Of a stretch of DNA of 13,265 nucleotides, positions 5,750 to 12,736 are shown piece after piece. The DNA is from Palsa-504 sp050698735. Lineage in GTDB: Bacteria > Actinomycetota > Actinomycetes > Streptosporangiales > Streptosporangiaceae. The stretch is taken from contig JBOHCG010000166.1 of the NCBI GenBank assembly GCA_050698735.1, forward strand, positions 1-13,265, given 5' to 3'. A program made the translations under genes and the position numbers. The stretch's first letter is position 1, and each line of letters begins with the position of its first letter. Below the pieces are notes generated by a model. It had not been told where the DNA came from, ran no database searches, and worked only from the letters and a program-made list of their open reading frames with translations.

Positions 5750-6595
5750 TCAGGTCAGGGTCTTGCCGGGTTCTGTTTCCCGCTCGCTCTTCAGCACGCC
5801 CCGGCGTTCGAAGACCTTGCGGATGACCGTGACGTAGGAGTTGAACTCGGGTTCTGTGGTCATCTCCAGCTCCCGCGGCCGCGGCAGGTCGATGTCAACG
5901 ATCTTGTCGATCCGCCCGGGCCGGGAGGTCATCACCACGACGCGGTCGGAGAGGAAGATCGCCTCCGGGATGCTGTGCGTGACGAACAGAACGGTCTTGC
6001 GCTGCTCCAGCCACAACGCCTGCAGGTCGCACATCATCTGGTCCCTGGTCAGGGCGTCAAGGGCGCCGAACGGCTCGTCCATCAGGAGCAGATGCGGGTC
6101 GTGGATGAGAGCCCGGCAGATGGCGATGCGCTGCCGCATGCCGCCGGACAGCTCGTAGGGATGGCTTTGCTCGAACCCGGCCAGGCCGACCGAGTGCAGC
6201 AGATCGGTGGCCCGCTGCCGGTACCGTGCCTTCGGCAGCCGGCGCAGTTCGACCTGCAGCAGCACGTTGTCCATGGCCGAGCGCCAGTCAAGCAGCGTGT
6301 CGTTCTGGAAGACGATGCCGTTGTCGGCCTGCGGCCCCGAGACCGGCGTCGCACCGATGAGCACCCGGCCCTCTGTGCACGACCGCAGGCCGGCCGTCAG
6401 CATCAGCAGGCTGCTCTTGCCGCAGCCGCTCGGCCCGACGATGGACACGAAGTGCCCGCGCGGCACCCCGAGCGTGATGTCGGTCAGGGCGCGGACCGGC
6501 CCCCTCGTCGTCGCGTAGGTAAGGCCCACGCCCTCGAAACGCACCGCATCGGGGGACGCGCCCGGGGGCGTGCCGCCCCGATCCGTCATCGACAT
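5750..6595 (-). CDS. ABC transporter ATPase, SsuB/TauB type
   Basis: 281 residues from ATG 6595 (MSMTDRGG), just past the TGA of the amidohydrolase at 6600-6602; ATG 6589 is also possible. The open frame runs upstream to 6802, but that extension is Arg/Pro-rich shadow of the amidohydrolase gene. Complete nucleotide-binding domain: Walker A GPSGCGKSS (54-62), Q-loop Gln97 (FQNDTLLDW), signature LSGGMRQR (139-146), Walker B LLLMDEPFGALD (159-170) and switch His197 (VTHS). The D-x-x-L-L-D-W Q-loop and the C-terminal 'SRPGRI' segment are typical of nitrate/sulfonate/taurine-class importers. It powers uptake together with the permease downstream. Confidence 0.93.
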   Translation of the reverse strand: MSMTDRGGTPPGASPDAVRFEGVGLTYATTRGPVRALTDITLGVPRGHFVSIVGPSGCGKSSLLMLTAGLRSCTEGRVLIGATPVSGPQADNGIVFQNDTLLDWRSAMDNVLLQVELRRLPKARYRQRATDLLHSVGLAGFEQSHPYELSGGMRQRIAICRALIHDPHLLLMDEPFGALDALTRDQMMCDLQALWLEQRKTVLFVTHSIPEAIFLSDRVVVMTSRPGRIDKIVDIDLPRPRELEMTTEPEFNSYVTVIRKVFERRGVLKSERETEPGKTLT

Positions 6596-6599
6596 CTGG

Positions 6600-8066
6600 T
6601 CACCGGGCCTCGAGTTCGGCCGCCTCGGGAGCCAGGCTGTCCGCCGGCGACGGCGGCGAGACCGGCGGCACGAACTGCCCGAAACCCGGGGCCACCTTGA
6701 TCTCCCCGTGGTCGGCCACCACGGTACCGCGCACCAGCGTATAGACGGGCGTCCCGTACAAGGACATGCCGGCGTAAGGGGTGTACCCGGCCTTGCTGGC
6801 AATCTTGTCCTCCCTGACCGGGACCGGCGTGCGCATGTCGACGATGGTCACGTCGGCGTCGGCCCCCTCGGTCAGCGATCCCTTTCTCGGGTGCAGGCCG
6901 AACCGCCGGGCCGGGTTGGTCGCGGTGATCCTGATGACGTCCTCCACGCTCAGGCGGCCCGCCACGGTTTCTGTCAGCAGCCTGGGCAGATAGTGCTGGA
7001 GCTGGGGAGTCCCGCTCGGCGCCTGCCACATGTTCTCCCAGCCGACCTGCTTCTCGGCCAGGGTGTGCGGGGCATGATCGGAGCCGAGGACGTCGATGAC
7101 CCCGCGCCTGATCGCGTCGTAGAGGGCGTCCAGCCAGTCCGCTGGTATGCACCGCCCCAGGGCCAGCGGGCCGAGATGACTGATCGCCTCGAGGTCGCTG
7201 AGGAACAGGGCGAACGGGTTGATCTCCGAGGTGACGTTGACGCCGTCCGCCTTGGCGTCTTCGATGAGCCTGATCATGCCGGGATTCATCATGTGCAGCA
7301 CGTGCAGCGGCACCGAGGTGGCGCGCTGCAGCTCAAGCAGGACGGCTACCGCGGCGTTCCAGACCACGCCGTCCAGGGCCGCCTCCGCGTAGGCGTAGTT
7401 GCGGAAGCTGTAGTCCTCCCCCGCCCAGGCCCGCTCCTCGAGCACCTGCAGCAGGGACTGATCGTTGGGATGCACCATCAGGACCCGGCCGGCCTGCGCC
7501 ACAGCCTGGCAGATCCGCAGCAGGTGCCCGTGCTCGTGCACGCCGAGCCCGGGCATATGCGGATAGGACCGCTTGGAGTCGACCACCATGTAGACCTTGA
7601 AGCCGAGCGCCCCCATGGCCGCCAGCTCGGGCACGTGCTCGACCAGCGTCGGGGCCGGGTTGTGATTGAAGTCCACGACCGCCCGCTGCTGCTGGCTTGC
7701 GATGATATCCGCGTACCGCTCCGGGGTCGTGGTGGGCGGGTTGACGTTCGGCATGCCGATGCTGGTGGTGACGCCGCCGAGAGCCGCCGCCGTGGTCGCC
7801 GAGGTGATGTCCTCCTTGTGCGTGAACCCGGGATCGCGATGATGGGAATGCGTGTCGATCGCGCCCGGCAGCACGTCCAGGCCCGTCGCGTCGATGCGGC
7901 GAAGCGCCTGCTGGCGACCGGGCTCCGGCCCGTTGGGCGCGGGGCTCGGCTCGGGCCCGATCCAGACGATCTTGCCGTTCCGGATGCCGAGCTGGCCGCC
8001 CACGACCTTTCCCCGCGGGGTGTGGATGGTGCCGCCGGTGATGACAAGATCGAATGGTTCTGGCAT
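6600..8066 (-). CDS. Cyclic amidohydrolase (dihydroorotase/allantoinase/hydantoinase-like)
   Basis: 488 residues; GGGAGG 5 bases before ATG 8066 fixes the start. It is an amidohydrolase-superfamily TIM barrel with a small beta domain. Metal ligands visible: H73 and H75 (DTHSHHRDPG), the Lys that is normally carboxylated at K157 (GFKVYM), H199 (MVHPND), H258 (LHVLHMM) and D330 (GSDHAPH). The FTHKEDITSATTAAALGGVTT block is typical of dihydroorotase/allantoinase. These enzymes hydrolyse cyclic amide bonds in dihydropyrimidines, hydantoins or allantoin. The usual substrate segment 'ET-C-P-H/Q-Y-L' is replaced by TSEINPFALFLSD (279-291), so the substrate may differ from the classic enzymes. A Pro/Ala/Glu-rich C-terminal tail (~466-488) is extra. 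It sits 21 bases after the regulator gene in the leftward operon. Ring opening of the imported or oxidised heterocycle is inferred. Confidence 0.9.
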   Translation of the reverse strand: MPEPFDLVITGGTIHTPRGKVVGGQLGIRNGKIVWIGPEPSPAPNGPEPGRQQALRRIDATGLDVLPGAIDTHSHHRDPGFTHKEDITSATTAAALGGVTTSIGMPNVNPPTTTPERYADIIASQQQRAVVDFNHNPAPTLVEHVPELAAMGALGFKVYMVVDSKRSYPHMPGLGVHEHGHLLRICQAVAQAGRVLMVHPNDQSLLQVLEERAWAGEDYSFRNYAYAEAALDGVVWNAAVAVLLELQRATSVPLHVLHMMNPGMIRLIEDAKADGVNVTSEINPFALFLSDLEAISHLGPLALGRCIPADWLDALYDAIRRGVIDVLGSDHAPHTLAEKQVGWENMWQAPSGTPQLQHYLPRLLTETVAGRLSVEDVIRITATNPARRFGLHPRKGSLTEGADADVTIVDMRTPVPVREDKIASKAGYTPYAGMSLYGTPVYTLVRGTVVADHGEIKVAPGFGQFVPPVSPPSPADSLAPEAAELEAR

Positions 8067-8087
8067 GGAGCCTCCCTGGTTTCGCCG

Positions 8088-8780
8088 CTATGGCTCGTTC
8101 GGCACTTCCGCCTCGGTGTAGTAGAAGACACCGGGCGGGCCTGCCAGCAGGCTGAGGTGTCGCACCGCGACCTTCAGGTCCTGGTCCACGTGATCGCAGA
8201 CAATGGCCTCGGCGGTGCGGACGTTCCGGCGCAGCAGCGCCTCGTAGATCTGCCTGTGGCCCTCGGAGTACTCGGGCGCGACGGACTGGCTGGCGATAAG
8301 GAACCGGATCCTTATCGTCTGGCTGCGGATGGGTTCCATGGCGGTGGTCAGCCAGGAACTGTGCGCGCTGCGGTAGACGGCGCTGTGGAAACCGCCGTTG
8401 GCGTACGTCATCGCGACGGTGTCGAGGGCCTCGTGCGCGTGCTCAGACTCGGTGAGGTATTCCTCCAGGGAGGCGATCTCGGCGTCCGAGGCTCGCTCGA
8501 TGCTGAGCCGGACCGCGAGCACCTCCAACTGCTTGCGGACCTCGAATATGTCCCGCACGTCCCGCTCGCCGAGCCGGGCCGCCTGCCAGGCGCCGGACGG
8601 CGTCCGCTCCACCAGGCGCTCGGATTCCAGCTGGAGCAGCGCCTCACGCAGCGGAGTCCGGCTGACGTTCAGGCCGCGGGAGACCGAGCGCTCGGACAGC
8701 CGCGCGCCGGGCGGGATCAGCCCCTGCACGATGCGGCGCTTGAGCTCCTGAGTGGCGGCGGCGCTTCGTGACTCGATCAT
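8088..8780 (-). CDS. GntR family transcriptional regulator, FadR/FCD subfamily
   Basis: 230 residues from ATG 8780, which overlaps the stop of an upstream 19-codon frame (ATGA). N-terminal winged helix-turn-helix (residues ~5-70): LIPPGARLSE, then recognition helix region NVSRTPLREALLQLESERLV. C-terminal all-helical FCD ligand domain (~75-210) carries the His residues that usually bind a metal: H132 (GGFHSAV), H175 (EGHRQIY) and H197 (CDHVDQD). FCD regulators usually repress until an organic-acid or related metabolite binds. Four TGGTATACCA-like palindromes in the divergent region upstream match the GT-N-N-AC consensus of this subfamily, so it probably represses both operons and itself. It heads the leftward operon. 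Confidence 0.93.
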   Translation of the reverse strand: MIESRSAAATQELKRRIVQGLIPPGARLSERSVSRGLNVSRTPLREALLQLESERLVERTPSGAWQAARLGERDVRDIFEVRKQLEVLAVRLSIERASDAEIASLEEYLTESEHAHEALDTVAMTYANGGFHSAVYRSAHSSWLTTAMEPIRSQTIRIRFLIASQSVAPEYSEGHRQIYEALLRRNVRTAEAIVCDHVDQDLKVAVRHLSLLAGPPGVFYYTEAEVPNEP

Positions 8781-8836
8781 CCGCCGTCCGTCCGGTTACG
8801 GGGCGCGGCGGTCCATCCCGGCGGCGGTATGGTCAT
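8777..8836 (-). CDS. Possible 19-residue leader peptide coupled to the GntR gene
   Basis: ATG 8836 opens MTIPPPGWTAAPRNRTDGG and ends in a TGA overlapping the regulator's ATG by four bases (ATGA). GAGAGG lies 9 bases upstream, a better ribosome site than the weak GGACGG/GGCGG before the regulator. It lies within the ~215-base leader predicted for the leftward transcript. Its likely role is translational coupling rather than a functional peptide. It is short enough to be chance. Confidence 0.35.
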   Translation of the reverse strand: MTIPPPGWTAAPRNRTDGG

Positions 8837-8970
8837 CGCTCTCAACCTCTCAAAGTCGGGCCAGCCAAGCCGCAACATACAGAGCGGGCCACGCCCGGAC
8901 AAGCCTGCGCGGGACGAGCACCGCGCTGTCCCCGCCGCGCCGGCTTCCACGTCAATATCGGCGCCTTCAG

Positions 8971-8980
8971 TGGTATACCA
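8971..8980. promoter_or_regulatory. GntR/FCD operator O1 (perfect palindrome)
   Basis: TGGTATACCA is self-complementary over all ten bases. It is centred 21 bp from O2 and lies in the predicted leader of the leftward transcript. It fits the FadR-subfamily GT-N-N-AC core. Confidence 0.7.
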
Positions 8981-8991
8981 ATTTAACTAAC

Positions 8992-9001
8992 AGGTATACA
9001 G
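8992..9001. promoter_or_regulatory. GntR/FCD operator O2
   Basis: AGGTATACAG; the core GTATAC is intact. It begins immediately downstream of the leftward -10 (TATCAT), covering the expected start site. Confidence 0.65.
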
Positions 9002-9030
9002 ATGATAACTAGCGACCCGGAGGGTGTCAA
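9002..9030 (-). promoter_or_regulatory. Leftward promoter for the GntR-amidohydrolase-ABC operon
   Basis: On the minus strand, TTGACA (9030-9025), 17-base spacer, TATCAT (9007-9002). A perfect -35 and a near-consensus -10 for a housekeeping sigma factor. The predicted start is near 8995, giving a leader of about 215 bases before the regulator. Confidence 0.65.
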
Positions 9031-9089
9031 GCGGGCCGCTCGGCTCATGTCTGCAAATATGCCAGGTCAAACGGAATTTTCGAGAACCA

Positions 9090-9117
9090 TTGACAGGCCT
9101 TTTCGCTCTGCTAGAGT
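9090..9117 (+). promoter_or_regulatory. Rightward promoter for the binding-protein operon
   Basis: TTGACA (9090-9095), 16-base spacer, TAGAGT (9112-9117). A perfect -35 and a TA-x-x-x-T -10. The predicted start is near 9124, about 100 bases before the ATG at 9225. Confidence 0.65.
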
Positions 9118-9123
9118 ATACCA
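9114..9123. promoter_or_regulatory. GntR/FCD operator O3, overlapping the rightward -10
   Basis: GAGTATACCA; core GTATAC intact. It shares four bases with the -10 hexamer, so occupancy would block RNA polymerase. Confidence 0.65.
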
Positions 9124-9134
9124 AAGCCACCAGA

Positions 9135-9144
9135 TGGCATACCA
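9135..9144. promoter_or_regulatory. GntR/FCD operator O4
   Basis: TGGCATACCA, one base from the perfect palindrome of O1. It is centred 21 bp downstream of O3, mirroring the O1-O2 spacing. Confidence 0.65.
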
Positions 9145-9224
9145 GTTACGCACCGTCAGCTGCATGGAGGCGGTCGGCCTCACCGGTCGGCGGCGGCGCT
9201 AACGGGCCTGAGTAGGGAGACACC

Positions 9225-10328
9225 ATGTGGCATCGAAGAACCCCGAGACTTCTCACGACCGGGCGTCGCCATGTCCGGCGCGGTGTCCTCCCGGCCGTCG
9301 TGGTCGCGGCCGGCCTGGCCCTCGCCGCGTGCAGTTCCGCCGGATCGTCCGGGACGTCGTCCGCGACCACTCCGGCTGCTGGCAGCACCACTCCGGCCGC
9401 GACCAACGTCGACCTAGTGCTCGACTGGACCTGGCAGCCGTATCACGTCGCCTTCATGTACGGAATCGCCAACGGGATCTACAAGGCTCACGGGATCAAC
9501 CTGACGCTTACCCAGGGCCAGGGATCCTCGACGACCGCCACGCTGGTCGGAACCGGGCGCTACCAGTTCGGTTTCGCCGACACCTCGACCGCCGTGCTGA
9601 CCCAGAGCAAGGGCGTGCCGATCAAGAACGTCCTGGTCATCCAGCAGAGCAGCGCGTTCGCGACCGAATGCTGGAAGTCGGCGGACGTGAGTTCCCCGGC
9701 GCAGCTCAAGGGTCACTCCGTGATCATGATCCCGTCCGAGTCGACGGCGCAGATCTGGCCGGCCTACCTGGCGGTGAATCACCTGAGCGCGAGCTCCATC
9801 CCGATCGTCAGCGCCTCGGTCTCGGACAAGGTCACGCTCTTCGTCGCGCACAAGGCGGACTGCATGGCGGGCCTGCTGGGTGAGGACACGCTGGAGGCGA
9901 GCCTGCAGAACGGCGGCATCGGTGCCCCGATGCCATGGGCCGCCGACGGGATCAAGCTGTTCGGCTACAGCATCATCTCCTCCGATTCGGTGATCAACAG
10001 CGACCCGAACCTGGTCAAGCAGTTCGTGGCGGCCACCATCGACTCCTGGCAGGCGACGTGCAGCAACCAGGCCGCGGCCGTGGCCCTGTTCGCGAAGGAG
10101 CATCCCGAGCTGAGCAACACCGCGGCGGAAAAGGCCTACAACACCGCTAACCTGAGCACCACGTGCTCCCAGCTTCAGCCGCCGGCGGGCGTCACCACGA
10201 CCCCGCTGGGTGCCTCCAGCGCGGCGCAATGGCAGAGCACGGTCGCCACGCTGCGGCAGTACGCCGGCCTGACCAGTTCACAGCCGGCTTCTGACTACTA
10301 CACCAACGCGTTCATACCGAGCTCATGA
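9225..10328 (+). CDS. ABC transporter substrate-binding lipoprotein, NMT1/SsuA/ThiY-like
   Basis: 367 residues; AGGGAG ends 5-6 bases before ATG 9225. A basic N-region and hydrophobic core lead to the lipobox L33-A-A-C36 (LALAACSS), followed by a Ser/Thr/Gly linker, so the mature protein is a lipid-anchored receptor outside the membrane. The binding domain begins at VDLVLDWTWQPYHVAF, the usual first strand of NMT1/THI5-like receptors (compare LDWxPNxxH), and continues with YGIANGIYKAHGINLTL, VGTGRYQFGFADTSTAV and a hinge near SVIMIPSESTAQIW. Four cysteines after the lipobox (in ATECWK, KADCMAG, ATCSNQ, TTCSQL) may form disulfides. It pairs with the ATPase and permease on the opposite arm. Aromatic residues in DWTWQPYH suggest a planar ring ligand, but this is inference. 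Its stop overlaps the next start (ATGA). Confidence 0.93.
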   Translation: MWHRRTPRLLTTGRRHVRRGVLPAVVVAAGLALAACSSAGSSGTSSATTPAAGSTTPAATNVDLVLDWTWQPYHVAFMYGIANGIYKAHGINLTLTQGQGSSTTATLVGTGRYQFGFADTSTAVLTQSKGVPIKNVLVIQQSSAFATECWKSADVSSPAQLKGHSVIMIPSESTAQIWPAYLAVNHLSASSIPIVSASVSDKVTLFVAHKADCMAGLLGEDTLEASLQNGGIGAPMPWAADGIKLFGYSIISSDSVINSDPNLVKQFVAATIDSWQATCSNQAAAVALFAKEHPELSNTAAEKAYNTANLSTTCSQLQPPAGVTTTPLGASSAAQWQSTVATLRQYAGLTSSQPASDYYTNAFIPSS

Positions 10329-10777
10329 CCGATGGAGCAGCTTCTGTGGCCGCCGCTGACTACCTGGTCCCGATATCGGGATTCACCAACTTCACGATCG
10401 CGGAGGGGGCCGGAAGGCTGGTGTTCGTGTCCGGCATCACGTCCAGGAGCGCGGACGGAGAGATCCTGGCCCCCGGTGATGTCGGAGGCCAGGCGGAGCA
10501 GATACTGCGGTCGCTGGGCAGGCTGCTGGCCAGTGCGGGCGGCAGCCTGAGCGACATCATGCAGATCCGCACGTACGTCACGGATATCGACTGCTGGTCG
10601 CAGATCGAGCCTGTCTGGCACCGGTACTGGCCGGACCGCCTGCCTGCCTCGACCATGGTGCAGGTCAGCCGGCTCTTCGATGTCCGCCAGTTGATCGAGA
10701 CCGACGCCATCGCGTTCATTCCCGCGGGGCCCGCGGGCCCCGCGGGGTCCGCGACAGAGCCGGAGGAGAGGCAGTGA
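10325..10777 (+). CDS. RidA/YjgF/RutC-fold protein lacking the catalytic Arg
   Basis: 150 residues from ATG 10325, four-base overlap with the binding-protein stop (ATGA). No strong ribosome site, consistent with translational coupling. The YjgF/YER057c/UK114 fold is seen in GRLVFVSGITSRSADGEI, GGQAEQILRSLGRLLASAGG, SLSDIMQIRTYVTDI and LPASTMVQVSRL. RidA enzymes hydrolyse reactive enamine/imine intermediates and RutC acts in pyrimidine breakdown. In those the motif is P-A-R; here it is P-A-S (S109), so the carboxylate-binding Arg is missing, as in several non-RidA subgroups. Either the role is not classic imine hydrolysis or the substrate lacks a carboxylate. The C-terminus is a PAGPAGPAGSATEPEERQ tail encoded by a 26-bp perfect palindrome. 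It overlaps the next gene by GTGA. Confidence 0.88.
   Translation: MTDGAASVAAADYLVPISGFTNFTIAEGAGRLVFVSGITSRSADGEILAPGDVGGQAEQILRSLGRLLASAGGSLSDIMQIRTYVTDIDCWSQIEPVWHRYWPDRLPASTMVQVSRLFDVRQLIETDAIAFIPAGPAGPAGSATEPEERQ
10721..10746. repeat. 26-bp perfect palindrome / 9-bp triplicate in the RidA-like C-terminus
   Basis: Three in-frame 9-mers of the form CCCGCGGGS (P-A-G) make a sequence that equals its own reverse complement, with 13-bp arms and dyad centre between 10733 and 10734. In mRNA it could fold into a very stable stem 28 bases before the next gene's GTG. Confidence 0.8.
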
Positions 10778-11838
10778 CACATCGAGCGCAGTTCGGCGTC
10801 AGGATCCCAGTCGCGGGGGTGCTGTCGTCACCGCAAGCCATCCGTGCCGCGGCGATGGAGGCGGACAGGATCGGCTTCGACACGCTGTGGGTCCACGACT
10901 ACCTGATCTGGAACAAGACGCTGGACTCGGTGCACATCTCGTGCGGATCCCGCGAGGTGTTCGAGGCGGCCGGGCCGGACTACCCGCCGATGTTCTACGA
11001 GTCGCTCACGTCCCTGGCCTACTGCGCGGCGGTGACCGATCAGATCCGGCTCGGCGTGGCGGTGCTGATTCTGCCGTATCGCGAGCCGCTGATGACCGCC
11101 AAGCAGATCGCCTGCATCGACGACCTGTCCGGCGGCCGGGTCGACCTAGGCGTCGGCCAGGGTGCGGCGAAGAGCACGCTTAACGTAGATTTCGAGGTGC
11201 TGGGGGTCAGCCGGGCCACCAAGGTAACCCAAACCCGGGAGCACCTGGAAGCGATGCAGGCAGTCTGGGCTCAGGACTCGCCGTCCTACCACGGGCGTTT
11301 CGTGAACTTCGACGATGCCACCATCTATCCCAAGCCCCGGCAGCAGCCGCATCCGCCGATCTGGATCGGCGGATCTGCGGACAAGTCGCTGGACATGGTG
11401 GCCGATTACGCCGACGCCTGGCTGTCCTGCTGGGTGACGCCGGATCAGTTCCCGGTCGCGATCAGCGACCTGGACGCCAGGCTCGCGTCCCGCGGCCGCC
11501 CGGCCGGCGCGCTCACCGTCGGCAGCGAGATCCAGATCCTGCTCGCCGACAGCGCGGAGGAGGCGCGTCGGCAGGCGGAGCGGACGATGGGGGCGTTCGA
11601 GGCCGGCTACGCGGGCACCACCGGCGGCTTTGCCGATGATCAGCAGAACGCGGACACCCTGACCGAGATCTGGAATTCGTCTCTGGTCGGCACGCCCGAA
11701 CAGGTGCGGGATCGGGTGGAAGAGTACGTGGCCGCCGGGTGCACGTACTTCGAGCTCAAGTTCATCTACCACGACCTCGATCACCTGTTTGAGCAGTGGC
11801 GGAGGTTCGCGGCCGTAGTCATGCCCGCGTTCCGGTGA
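10774..11838 (+). CDS. LLM-class (luciferase-like) flavin-dependent oxidoreductase
   Basis: 354 residues from GTG 10774; a GGAGGAGAGG ribosome site (10761-10770) lies 3 bases upstream and the GTG overlaps the RidA-like stop. It is a bacterial luciferase-like TIM barrel: GFDTLWVHDYLIW (34-46), IRLGVAVLILPYREPLMTAKQ (91-111), SGGRVDLGVGQG (119-130), YPKPRQQPHPPIWIGG (185-200) and SLVGTPEQVRDRVEEYVAAGC near the C-terminus. The family uses FMN with O2 or F420; sequence motifs alone do not separate these here. In this cluster a monooxygenase step on the heterocycle or its ring-opened product is plausible. Similar neighbourhoods (LLM plus RidA fold) recall RutA/RutC, but I see no specific RutA signature. 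It is followed after 19 bases by the molybdenum-hydroxylase subunits. Confidence 0.9.
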   Translation: MTHRAQFGVRIPVAGVLSSPQAIRAAAMEADRIGFDTLWVHDYLIWNKTLDSVHISCGSREVFEAAGPDYPPMFYESLTSLAYCAAVTDQIRLGVAVLILPYREPLMTAKQIACIDDLSGGRVDLGVGQGAAKSTLNVDFEVLGVSRATKVTQTREHLEAMQAVWAQDSPSYHGRFVNFDDATIYPKPRQQPHPPIWIGGSADKSLDMVADYADAWLSCWVTPDQFPVAISDLDARLASRGRPAGALTVGSEIQILLADSAEEARRQAERTMGAFEAGYAGTTGGFADDQQNADTLTEIWNSSLVGTPEQVRDRVEEYVAAGCTYFELKFIYHDLDHLFEQWRRFAAVVMPAFR

Positions 11839-11857
11839 CCGGACGGTCCTGGCGGGG

Positions 11858-12736
11858 ATGAAGCCGCCGCCTTTCGCGTACGAGGCCCCGGAGGCGCTGG
11901 CCGAGGCGGTGGATCTGCTCACCCGCTGGGGCGACGAGGCCAAGCTGCTGGCCGGAGGGCAGAGCCTGATGCCGCTGCTCGCCTTCCGGCTGGCCCGGCC
12001 GGAGATACTGGTGGACCTTAACCGCGTCCGGGAGCTTGAGTATGCCGACCTGGGCACCGACCGGCTGGTCCTGGGCAGCCTCACCCGCCACCGGACGATC
12101 GAGCATGCACCGGTGCCGGACGCCATCTCCGAAGCGGTCGGCCACATCGGGCACGTGGCGATCCGCAACCGCGGCACCGTCGGCGGCAGCCTGGCCCATG
12201 CCGACCCGAGCGCGGAATGGGCCGCCGTGGCCCTGGCCTACGACGGCGTCATCGTGGCGCGCAGTTCCGCGGGCGAGCGGCGCATCCCGGCCGGGGAGTT
12301 CTTCGTCGGCTTCCTGACCTCGGACCTGCGGCCCACCGAGGTGATCGTCCGGCTGGAGCTCCGGATGCCGGAAGGCCCGGCCGGCAGCGCGTTCGTCGAG
12401 TACGCGCGCCGGCACGGCGATTTCGCCCTGGGCGGCGTGGCGGCGGTGCTCGGGCTCACGCCGGACGGTGAGGTCAGGCACGTGCGCCTGGCCGTGATCG
12501 GCGCCGCCACCCGGCCGACGCGATGCCACGCCGCCGAGCGTGTCCTGCTTGGCCGCGCGTTCGACGACGCCGGGGTGCTCGACGCGGCCGGCGTCCTGGC
12601 CGGGGAACTCGAGCCGAGCGGCGCGGGTGCTGACGAGAGGCGGTTCCGGCTGCAGGTGGCGAAGACGCTCGCCCGGCGTGCCCTGACGGTGGCGGCGGGC
12701 CGCGCCGCGAACGGGGTGAGCCTGGATGCCGGATGA
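11858..12736 (+). CDS. Molybdenum hydroxylase FAD-binding subunit (CoxM/XdhB-like)
   Basis: 292 residues, standard for the medium subunit of xanthine dehydrogenase/CO dehydrogenase-type enzymes; weak GGCGGGG just before ATG 11858. FAD-binding signatures: LLAGGQSLMPLL (31-41) and RNRGTVGGSLAHADPSAE (103-120). The CO_deh_flav_C domain starts around FVEYARRHGDFALGGVAAVLG. It passes electrons from the [2Fe-2S] subunit to an acceptor. The gene overlaps the following one by 11 bases, implying co-translation. This family hydroxylates carbons next to ring nitrogens in purines, nicotinate, quinoline and similar substrates, which suggests an N-heterocycle substrate; aldehydes and CO are the alternatives. 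Confidence 0.93.
   Translation: MKPPPFAYEAPEALAEAVDLLTRWGDEAKLLAGGQSLMPLLAFRLARPEILVDLNRVRELEYADLGTDRLVLGSLTRHRTIEHAPVPDAISEAVGHIGHVAIRNRGTVGGSLAHADPSAEWAAVALAYDGVIVARSSAGERRIPAGEFFVGFLTSDLRPTEVIVRLELRMPEGPAGSAFVEYARRHGDFALGGVAAVLGLTPDGEVRHVRLAVIGAATRPTRCHAAERVLLGRAFDDAGVLDAAGVLAGELEPSGAGADERRFRLQVAKTLARRALTVAAGRAANGVSLDAG

Larger units (their letters stand above)
8781..9224. promoter_or_regulatory. Divergent control region between the GntR and binding-protein operons
   Basis: 444 bases with no convincing rightward gene. From left: the 19-codon leader frame, a GC-rich leader with a modest hairpin (GGGAC 8911-8915 with GTCCC 8928-8932), an AT-rich island (8971-9010) with two operator palindromes and the leftward promoter, then the rightward promoter with two more palindromes, and a ~100-base leader up to the binding-protein ATG at 9225. 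The AT-rich segments stand out against the rest of the window. Confidence 0.75.

Noticed and set aside
6596..6802. N-terminal extension of the ABC ATPase frame to 6802
   Set aside because: It overlaps the amidohydrolase 3' end in another frame, is Arg/Pro-rich, and family members start a few residues before the VRFEGVGLTY strand.
6570..8771. A 733-codon plus-strand frame opposite the amidohydrolase and regulator
   Set aside because: It is the antisense shadow of two well-recognised minus-strand genes. Composition is His/Arg/Gly-rich with no family resemblance.
8911..8932. Hairpin in the regulator's leader as an attenuator or riboswitch
   Set aside because: The stem (GGGAC/GTCCC) is short in GC-rich DNA, with no alternative pairing or known riboswitch core seen.
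10774..11838. Calling the LLM protein RutA (pyrimidine monooxygenase) because a RidA-fold gene precedes it
   Set aside because: General LLM motifs only; no RutA-specific signature recognised and the rest of the Rut set is absent, so the specific name would be a guess.
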